Origin: Streptomyces alboniger | Lineage (GTDB): Bacteria > Actinomycetota > Actinomycetes > Streptomycetales > Streptomycetaceae | Direction: 5' to 3' | Length of the DNA stretch: 64,000 nucleotides | Assembly (NCBI RefSeq): GCF_008704395.1 | Contig: NZ_CP023695.1 | Span: 6,200,001-6,264,000 of the forward strand | Shown: positions 24,832 to 31,442 of the stretch, piece by piece | How the letters are laid out: the number at the start of each line of letters is the position of its first letter | Position numbering within the stretch: position 1 is the first letter of the stretch | Notes under the pieces: generated by a model | Database searches by the model: none | What the model was told of the DNA's origin: nothing | The model's input: only the letters and a program-made list of their open reading frames with translations | Position numbers and translations under genes: made by a program

Positions 24832-27053
24832 GCGGCGGGATCGGGAGCGGACGGCTCTGCGGTATCGGCGACGAGGCGGCCGCCGATCTCGCCGGGCAGA
24901 TACGCGTCCACCGCGCGCTGGGATTCACGGGTCTGGAGCTGCGCACGGTCGACGGAGTGGGCCTTCACGACCTGCCCGAGGACACCGTGCGGGCCATGTC
25001 CGACCGGCTGGGTGAGGCCGGACTGGAGGTCCCCGTCCTGGACACACCGCTGGGAAGCTGGGCGGTCGACATCTCCGTCGACTTCACCGAGGAACTCGAC
25101 CTGCTGGAGCGGGCCTTGCGGCGGGCCGAGCTGCTCGGCTGCTCCCGGCTGCGGGTGATGTCCTACCCCAACACCGATCTGGACGAGCCGCAGTGGCGGG
25201 CCGAGGCGCTGCGCCGCATGCGGGAACTGACCCGCAGGGCGGCCGACTCCGGTGCCGTACTGCTGCATGAGAACTGCCACGGCTGGGCGAGCCGCAGCGC
25301 GCCGCACACGGTCGAGCTGATCACCGAGGTCGACAGTCCCGCGCTGCGCCTGCTGTTCGACACGGGCAACGGGCTCGCTTACGGGTACGAAACGCTGCCG
25401 TTCCTCCGGGAAGTCCTGCCGTGGATCGACCACGTGCACATCAAGGACGGTGTCAGGGACGAAAAGGGCAACGCCGTGTTCGGCATGCCCGGCGAGGGCA
25501 CGGCGAGTGTGCTCGACTGCGTACACACCTTGGAGGAGGCCGGCTACCAGGGGTGGTACAGCATCGAGCCGCACGTCGCGCTCATTCCCCATCTGGGGGT
25601 GACGGGCGAGCCGGACAAGCTGGCCTCGGCCTACAGCGCGTACGGCCGCCGGTTCCGGGAACTGGTCTCCCGCTCACGGGGCGGGCACACCCCCTTCCAC
25701 GACGGCGGCCCCGCCGGGCCGGGCCTCGACCCGGTGTCCTTCACCGACCGCGACCTTGCCTGGCTCATGGAGCTGATGAGCGAGGACACGGTCTCTCCCC
25801 TCGAAGGCGGCGACCCGCTGGGCATCGTCCGTGCCCAGAGCGTCTTCGTCGCCGGGGCGGCCCGGCGCGGCCTGGCCCTCAGGCAACTCAGCTCCCCGCC
25901 GCCCGACTTCTTGGACCTGCCCGGCGTACCCGCCCAGGTGCGCACGGCACTCGCCGATGCGCCGGAACGCTTCCTCGACGCACAGCCCTCCGTGGTGGTC
26001 GGGATGGGAGAACCCCAGCCCCCCGAACGGCGCCTGGTGTTCAACTTCCACATGGACACCGTGGGCCCCCACGTTCCCCCGCGACTCGATGCCGGCACCC
26101 TGCACGGCAGGGGAGCGGTCGACGACAAGGGGCCGGGCGTCGCCGCGCTCCTGGGGGTCGCCGCCGCGTTCGCCCATGATCCGGCCCTCGCCGGGGACAT
26201 CGAGGTCCAGATAGCCTGCGTGCCGGGCGAGGAGGGCGGCGCCATGGGGGTCTACGGGACCCGGTGGCTGGTGGAGTCCGGTGTCGTGGGCAGGCTCATG
26301 GTCTTCGCCGAACCCACCGACGGCCGTTCCCTCGACGCCTGTAGCGCCGCGATGACGCCGCGATGGACGGTCGCCGGCGCGGACAGCACCGACGATCACC
26401 CGTACGACGGGCACAACGCCACCGTCGCCCTGTCCCTGCTGGCCTGTTCCCTCACCGAACGGCTCGCGCCGCTGGCGGAGAAGCTCGGGGCGAAGCTCTG
26501 TGTCGCCGGGCTGCGGACGGGCACGTCGCACAACAGGGTGTACGGGTCCGGCCAGTTGCTGCTGAACATCGCCTACTACGACACCGCGGCGGCGGAGGAA
26601 CTCGCCCTCGCCGTGGCGGAGACGGCCGTCGCCGCCGGAGATGACCTGCGGCGGCGCTTCCCCGACAATCCGGTGGTCCGCCGGCTGGCAGCGGACTGGA
26701 ACAGCGTCGTACGGCTGGACTGGCTCAAGCGTGGCCTGCCACCCCTGTCGAACCGGGATCCGGTGATGGAAGGCGTCCTGGCCGCGGCCGGCCTGCCACG
26801 GCACGACGGGGTCGCGGACGGCACCGCCTTCACCTGCGACGCCATCTGGGCCGCGGGGCCGGGCCGGTACGTGGTCGCCTCGGGTCCGGGGACGCTGGAC
26901 GGCAACGGCGCGCACACACCGGACGAACACGTCGATCTGAAGGACCTGGAAAGCTACGCGACCCGCTGCCGCGACCTCGTGCTGCGCTTCGGCGCCGAGG
27001 TGGGCCGGGAACGGCGGCAGGTCCCAGACTTGCGGAAGGAACCGTCTCGATGA
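24828..27053 (+). CDS. Fusion of sugar-phosphate isomerase/epimerase TIM barrel with M20-family metallopeptidase
   Basis: A 741-residue two-domain protein. Residues about 1-285 form a xylose-isomerase-like barrel with metal-ligand strands LLHENCHGW, LLFDTGNGL, IDHVHIKDG and YSIEPHV. Residues about 300-741 form an M20 (ArgE/DapE/CPG2-type) hydrolase with FNFHMDTVGP, GRGAVDDKGPG, CVPGEEGGAMG, FAEPTDG, TSHNRVYG and the final NGAHTPDEHV, so all zinc-site motifs are present. It would combine a sugar isomerisation with hydrolysis of an amide or peptide bond. No frame break separates the domains. It overlaps both neighbours (ATGA at each end). I do not know this fusion from any characterised pathway. 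Confidence 0.88.
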   Translation: MSGGIGSGRLCGIGDEAAADLAGQIRVHRALGFTGLELRTVDGVGLHDLPEDTVRAMSDRLGEAGLEVPVLDTPLGSWAVDISVDFTEELDLLERALRRAELLGCSRLRVMSYPNTDLDEPQWRAEALRRMRELTRRAADSGAVLLHENCHGWASRSAPHTVELITEVDSPALRLLFDTGNGLAYGYETLPFLREVLPWIDHVHIKDGVRDEKGNAVFGMPGEGTASVLDCVHTLEEAGYQGWYSIEPHVALIPHLGVTGEPDKLASAYSAYGRRFRELVSRSRGGHTPFHDGGPAGPGLDPVSFTDRDLAWLMELMSEDTVSPLEGGDPLGIVRAQSVFVAGAARRGLALRQLSSPPPDFLDLPGVPAQVRTALADAPERFLDAQPSVVVGMGEPQPPERRLVFNFHMDTVGPHVPPRLDAGTLHGRGAVDDKGPGVAALLGVAAAFAHDPALAGDIEVQIACVPGEEGGAMGVYGTRWLVESGVVGRLMVFAEPTDGRSLDACSAAMTPRWTVAGADSTDDHPYDGHNATVALSLLACSLTERLAPLAEKLGAKLCVAGLRTGTSHNRVYGSGQLLLNIAYYDTAAAEELALAVAETAVAAGDDLRRRFPDNPVVRRLAADWNSVVRLDWLKRGLPPLSNRDPVMEGVLAAAGLPRHDGVADGTAFTCDAIWAAGPGRYVVASGPGTLDGNGAHTPDEHVDLKDLESYATRCRDLVLRFGAEVGRERRQVPDLRKEPSR

Positions 27054-28399
27054 AGCTCGGAATCATTGGTCTCGGCGCGATATCACCCTTCTTCATCGAG
27101 GCCGTCGAACGGTCCGGCGAAGTGACGCTCGCGGCCGTCTGTGACACGGCCTCGGCCAAGACCGAGCCGTTCGCCGCGCGAGGGGTGGCGGCCTTCGGCC
27201 GCTACCAGGACCTGCTGGCCGCGGGCGTCTGCGACGCCGTCGTCATCACCTTGCCCAATCACCTGCACGCCGAGGCGGCGGAAGCCGCGCTCGACGCCGG
27301 GCTCGCCGTCTGCTGCGAGAAGCCTCTCGCCGTCACCACGGCGGAGGCAGCGCGAATGACCCGTGCCGCACGTCGCAACAACGGTGTCCTCTTCACCGCC
27401 TTCCACCGCCGCTACAACACGAACCTGGTGGCGCTGAAGAAGCGGCTCCCCGACGACCCGGCCGAACTGTCCCGCGTCGTGGTCCGCTACCACGAGAACA
27501 TCACCGAGCACATGGGCGGTGAGGGCTGGTACCTCCAGCCCGAGCAGTGCGGCGGCGGCTGCGTCATCGACAACGGCCCCAACGCGCTGGACGAGGCGCG
27601 CTTCCTCGTGGGCGACCTGGCCCTGACGGACGCGAGCATCGGTGACGTCCGCATGGGCGCGGAGTTCTGTGCCGAGCTGGACCTGCAAAGCGCCGACGGG
27701 GTTCCCGTACGGGTGGAGCTGGACTGGGCCCTGCACACCGGTGAGGTGAAGGACGTCACGGTCGAGCTGCGCGACGGCCAGGTGCTCCACGCGGACATGC
27801 TCGCTGGTTACGACGGCTTCAAGGCCTCGCTCAGCCACGAGTACGACGGCATCCTCGCCGACTTCCGCGGCGCGGTCGCCGCCGGGTCCGCCGCCTACCA
27901 GGACCCGGGCCCGGACATCGTCGCCCTCGTCGAGGAGGCGTACCGCGTCGGACGGGCGAAGCACACCAGGCTTCGCATGTCCTCCAAGAACCCGGTCTCC
28001 ACCAAGGTGGTCCGGCTCCTGTTCCACGTCACCGAGAAGCGCGGCATGACCCTCTCCCCGTGGGGCTCCCGCGCCATCCCCGCCGGCCAGATCCACGAAC
28101 TGGTGACCACGACCGACCGCCCCAGCGCCGAGGGCGACCGGGTGGACCGGGCGGGTTTCCTCGGCTTCGTCGAGTTCCAGGACCCGGCCATGCTCTGCCG
28201 GGGTGATGAGGTGTGGGTCCGTCAGGCCGGCCGGGCGGACCGCCTGATAGGCCGCCTCGCGGGGTTCGACGAGTGCCATTACCCGAACCACTACAACATC
28301 CTCATCGACTCCGACCGACTCTGGACCGCGGGCGACATCAGCCTCCAGCCGGGCGACGAGATCCGCTTCGTCGAAGGTCCGCAAGAAGAGATCGGCTGA
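27050..28399 (+). CDS. Gfo/Idh/MocA oxidoreductase with an extra C-terminal domain
   Basis: A 449-residue protein. Residues 1-310 are a complete Gfo/Idh/MocA oxidoreductase: LGIIGLGAISPFFIEAV, VVITLPNHLHAEAAEAALD, CCEKPLAVTTAEAARMT (EKP), FHRRYNTNLVAL and a GGCVIDNGPNALDEARFL segment. Residues about 315-449 are an added domain, predicted mainly beta (KVVRLLFHVTEKRGMTLSPW ... YPNHYNILIDSDRLWTAGDI), which I cannot place in a family with known function. The family normally stops near residue 340. It overlaps the upstream fusion gene (ATGA). Confidence 0.85.
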   Translation: MKLGIIGLGAISPFFIEAVERSGEVTLAAVCDTASAKTEPFAARGVAAFGRYQDLLAAGVCDAVVITLPNHLHAEAAEAALDAGLAVCCEKPLAVTTAEAARMTRAARRNNGVLFTAFHRRYNTNLVALKKRLPDDPAELSRVVVRYHENITEHMGGEGWYLQPEQCGGGCVIDNGPNALDEARFLVGDLALTDASIGDVRMGAEFCAELDLQSADGVPVRVELDWALHTGEVKDVTVELRDGQVLHADMLAGYDGFKASLSHEYDGILADFRGAVAAGSAAYQDPGPDIVALVEEAYRVGRAKHTRLRMSSKNPVSTKVVRLLFHVTEKRGMTLSPWGSRAIPAGQIHELVTTTDRPSAEGDRVDRAGFLGFVEFQDPAMLCRGDEVWVRQAGRADRLIGRLAGFDECHYPNHYNILIDSDRLWTAGDISLQPGDEIRFVEGPQEEIG

Positions 28400-28442
28400 G
28401 CACAGGAAGCCGGCCGGCAGAGTTTTGACGAAGGGCGACGAC

Positions 28443-29168
28443 ATGTCGGACACCGCACCGCGGCTCGAACCGCTGAACAAGATAATGATCACTTCGCGTG
28501 ACTTCTCCGAGTACCTGGAGATGTTCGGGCTCACCGAGAACGACGTGCTGGCGGGCCCCGTTCTCGACTGCGCCGCGGGGGCGAGCGACTTCGCCCTGCG
28601 GGCACGCGGGCTCGGCGCGTCGGTCGTGAGCGTGGACCCGCTCTACGACCGGCGGCCCGATGAACTCCGGGGACGCGTGCTGGACGAGCTGGACATCGGG
28701 GAGCTGCGGGCGCGCGAGGCTCCCCAGCTCTACGACCTTTCCTGGGCGGGCGGGCTCGACGGCTACCTCGGCATGAGGCGCTCGGCCGCGACCGCCTTCC
28801 TCGACGACTACGAACGGGCGTGGAGCGGCGGAGGCCCCCGGCCCTATCAGCCGGCCGCGCTGCCCGATCTCCCCTTCGGTGAGGGGCAGTTTCGTCTCGG
28901 TCTCGTTCCCAATCTCCTGTTCACGTACGCCAACCTGTTCGACCGGGACTGGCATCGCGCTGCCCTGCTCGAACTGCTGCGTGTCTGCGACGAGGTACGG
29001 GTGCATCCGCTCACCGACACCTCGGGGCGGTTCTACCCGGAACTCGACCTCCTTCTGGCGGAACTGGCCGAGCGGGGAGCCGAGTGCCAACTCATCGACG
29101 TGGACTACCGGTTGCGTCGCGAGCGCAGCCGTACGCTGGTGTGCCGCAAGGGGCAAGGATCGGTGTGA
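28443..29168 (+). CDS. SAM-dependent methyltransferase-like protein
   Basis: A 241-residue protein with a class I methyltransferase-like core: VLDCAAGASDFALRARGLG (motif I), VSVDPLYDRRPDEL (motif II, acidic end of strand 2), and LGLVPNLLFTYANLFD with a later LLELLRVCDEVRVHPL. The catalytic activity is not certain because motif I has AAGAS instead of the usual GxGxG. Start ATG 28443, eight bases after GAAGGG; a TTG at 28425 is less likely. The stop overlaps the MFS start (TGATG). It could N- or O-methylate the cluster product. Confidence 0.65.
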   Translation: MSDTAPRLEPLNKIMITSRDFSEYLEMFGLTENDVLAGPVLDCAAGASDFALRARGLGASVVSVDPLYDRRPDELRGRVLDELDIGELRAREAPQLYDLSWAGGLDGYLGMRRSAATAFLDDYERAWSGGGPRPYQPAALPDLPFGEGQFRLGLVPNLLFTYANLFDRDWHRAALLELLRVCDEVRVHPLTDTSGRFYPELDLLLAELAERGAECQLIDVDYRLRRERSRTLVCRKGQGSV

Positions 29169-30463
29169 TGAAGGTGCGGCAGGGCGACAAGGACACCGCG
29201 CGCGAAGGTACCCGGCTGGACAGATGGCGCGAGAAACTGCCCCAGGGCACCGCGGGCCGCCAACTCACGGCGATGGCGTTGATCGACGCCCTGGGGACCG
29301 GTGTGTTCCTCTCCGTCTCCGTTCTGTTCCTGACGGGTGCCGTGGGGTTGTCCGTCGGCCAGGTCAGCACGGGCCTCGCGCTGGCGGCCGGGGCGGGACT
29401 GCTGACGACGCTCCCGACGGGGATGCTCGCCGACCGCTGGGGTGTCCGGCGCCTCCTCGTGATCGTGGCGGTGTGGCGTGCTCTGTGCATGGTGGTCTAC
29501 GCGTTCGTTCCCGGATTCGTGAGCTTCCTTGTCGTCGCCGTCCTGATGGGGTGCGTCGACAAGGCCATGGCGCCCCTCGTGCAGGCGCTCGTGGGCATGG
29601 CCGTTCCGGAAGCGGACCGGGTGAGGACCATGGCGGTCATGGGAGCCCTGCGCAACGCCGGCTACTCGGTCGGAGCCCTCTCAGGAAGCGTCGCGCTGGC
29701 GCTCGACACCCGGGCTTCCTATACGGCCGTGCTGCTCTGCGGTGGCGCTCTGCTGATGGCGCTGGCCACGGTGGCGGCACGCATACCCCTGTTGCCGGGC
29801 AAGGTTACGGACCCCTCGCACCTCGGGCGGAGGCTGTCGGTCCGCATCCTCACCGACCGGCCGTTCCTCGCCATCGCGGTACTGAACGTGGTGCTGGCCA
29901 TGCACCTGTCGCTGCTGACCGTGGGACTGCCGCTCTGGGTGTCGACGGCCACGACGGCCCCCCGTTGGATGGTCTCCGTGCTGCTCGCGGTCAACACCGC
30001 GCTCGCCGTGCTCTTCCAGGTACGCGCGAGCCGGGGCGCAGGCGACCTCACCAAGGCGGCGAAGCTCATGCGCGTCTCGGGGTTCAGCCTGGCGGTCGCG
30101 TGCCTGCTCCTCGCGGCGACACCGTCGTTCTCCGTCGTACCTGCGGCAGGTCTGCTCGTGCTGGGCGTTGCCGCCCTCACGGCGAGTGAGCTGTTCCAGT
30201 CGGCCGGCGGGTGGGGGATCTCCTACCAACTCGCCCGGGAGGGGCAGGAAGCCACGTACATAGCGCTCTTCTGGCTGAGCGTGGGTGCCCAGCAGGTGAT
30301 CGGCCCCTTGCTGATCAACCAGTTGATCCACGGAGGCACACTCGCCTGGGCCGTCCTGGCCGCCGTGCAGGTGGCGGCCGGACTGGCGGTACCTCCTGTG
30401 ACGCGTTGGGCCGCGAGGACCCGGAGCGCCGAGAAGGCGCTGGCATATTGTGGGTCGGATTAA
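29168..30463 (+). CDS. Major facilitator superfamily exporter
   Basis: A 431-residue membrane protein with about 12 helices. MFS signatures are visible: LPTGMLADRWGVRRLLVI between helices 2 and 3, and a central hydrophilic loop around KVTDPSHLGRRLSVRILTDR separating two six-helix halves. It is the last structural gene of the cluster and overlaps the methyltransferase-like gene by one base, with AAGGA upstream. It most likely exports the cluster product. Confidence 0.85.
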   Translation: MKVRQGDKDTAREGTRLDRWREKLPQGTAGRQLTAMALIDALGTGVFLSVSVLFLTGAVGLSVGQVSTGLALAAGAGLLTTLPTGMLADRWGVRRLLVIVAVWRALCMVVYAFVPGFVSFLVVAVLMGCVDKAMAPLVQALVGMAVPEADRVRTMAVMGALRNAGYSVGALSGSVALALDTRASYTAVLLCGGALLMALATVAARIPLLPGKVTDPSHLGRRLSVRILTDRPFLAIAVLNVVLAMHLSLLTVGLPLWVSTATTAPRWMVSVLLAVNTALAVLFQVRASRGAGDLTKAAKLMRVSGFSLAVACLLLAATPSFSVVPAAGLLVLGVAALTASELFQSAGGWGISYQLAREGQEATYIALFWLSVGAQQVIGPLLINQLIHGGTLAWAVLAAVQVAAGLAVPPVTRWAARTRSAEKALAYCGSD

Positions 30464-30494
30464 CAACTGAGGCGGGCGACGGGGGAGACGGGAA

Positions 30495-30554
30495 GATGTT
30501 CGAGAATGCGGCCATATGGGGCGGACAGGGTGAAGACTGCTTACTCGGCAAATA
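30495..30554 (+). CDS. Possible 19-residue upstream peptide with a TTA codon
   Basis: ATG at 30495 has a strong ribosome-binding site, GGGGGAG at 30481-30487 with seven-base spacing. It opens a short frame, MFENAAIWGGQGEDCLLGK, that overlaps the start of the XRE regulator gene in another frame. Its sixteenth codon is TTA, decoded only by the bldA tRNA in Streptomyces. It could be a regulatory leader for the XRE gene. No RNA structure or conservation can be shown here, so this is tentative. Confidence 0.35.
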
Positions 30555-31330
30555 GGTTCCGGGGCTTGCCGAGCCTGCTGCGTGTCTGGCGGCTCGAGGC
30601 CGGGCTACAGATGGAGCGGGGTAAGGCGCTGTCCCAGAAAGAGGTCGCCCACAAGACGGGCGTGAGCGAGCGCTGGTATCGCACCCTGGAGAGCGGGGCC
30701 GACGTATCCCTGCCCCCGAATGTCCTCGACCGGCTCGCCGAAACCCTCCGCCTGGGCCCCGATGAACGCATGGCGATCTACGCCCACGCGTTGAGCGGTT
30801 CGACTCTGACGCGTCCCTATTCAGTCGAAAGCAGCTCGGAATCAGCCGATCTTGAGGAGCTTGAGGAACTCGTCGAGTGGCCTCAGGACGTGCCCGCGTA
30901 CCTGATAGATCACACGTGGACCATCATCCGTCACAACGCACACATGGCCCGCTGGTTCCCCTGGGTGACCGAGCCCTCCGCGAACCTGCTGCGCTGGGTG
31001 CTCACCGCGCCGGAAGCCCGTGAACAGCTTCTGGGCTGGCACGACCACGTCGAGCACTACCTGGGGCAACTGCGCTTCGCACTGGTCAACTGGCCGGCGG
31101 ACCCCGTGCTCAACGACCTGCTGGAGCACGTCCTGGCCATCCCCGAGTGCGAGCGGATCTGGCAGGAGAGGCCCAGGGTCGTCGCCTACCGGCAGGGGCA
31201 CCAGTTCCATCTGCGGGTTCCGTCCGCATCCGCGGAAGAAGTGACGGTCCGTTCCCAGGTTCTTCTCCCGGCGTCGCACCCGGGATGGCGTTTTGTGATT
31301 CTGATGCTGCGCCAGGGCGGATCGCGCTAG
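30506..31330 (+). CDS. XRE-family regulator with MmyB-like ligand-binding domain
   Basis: A 274-residue DNA-binding protein. The helix-turn-helix is LSQKEVAHKTGVSERWYRTLESG (about residues 43-65). The C-terminal part resembles the MmyB-like domain of antibiotic regulators: VPAYLIDHTWTIIRHNAHMARWFPW, LNDLLEHVLAIPECERIW, and the end FVILMLRQGG. Such regulators respond to small hydrophobic ligands. The start is uncertain: ATG 30506 lies ten bases after GGGAAG; GTG 30530 is possible. It is the only regulator seen in this cluster and likely controls it. Confidence 0.85.
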   Translation: MRPYGADRVKTAYSANRFRGLPSLLRVWRLEAGLQMERGKALSQKEVAHKTGVSERWYRTLESGADVSLPPNVLDRLAETLRLGPDERMAIYAHALSGSTLTRPYSVESSSESADLEELEELVEWPQDVPAYLIDHTWTIIRHNAHMARWFPWVTEPSANLLRWVLTAPEAREQLLGWHDHVEHYLGQLRFALVNWPADPVLNDLLEHVLAIPECERIWQERPRVVAYRQGHQFHLRVPSASAEEVTVRSQVLLPASHPGWRFVILMLRQGGSR

Positions 31331-31442
31331 GAGTTCCCGCCGTTTCCGGGTATTCCAGTGGCACCCGTCAACGCCTGTTCCTCCGACGGTAAATTGTGGC
31401 CCGACGGCAGGCGATGAAGATCTGTCGGCGGGGGAGGCGGGA

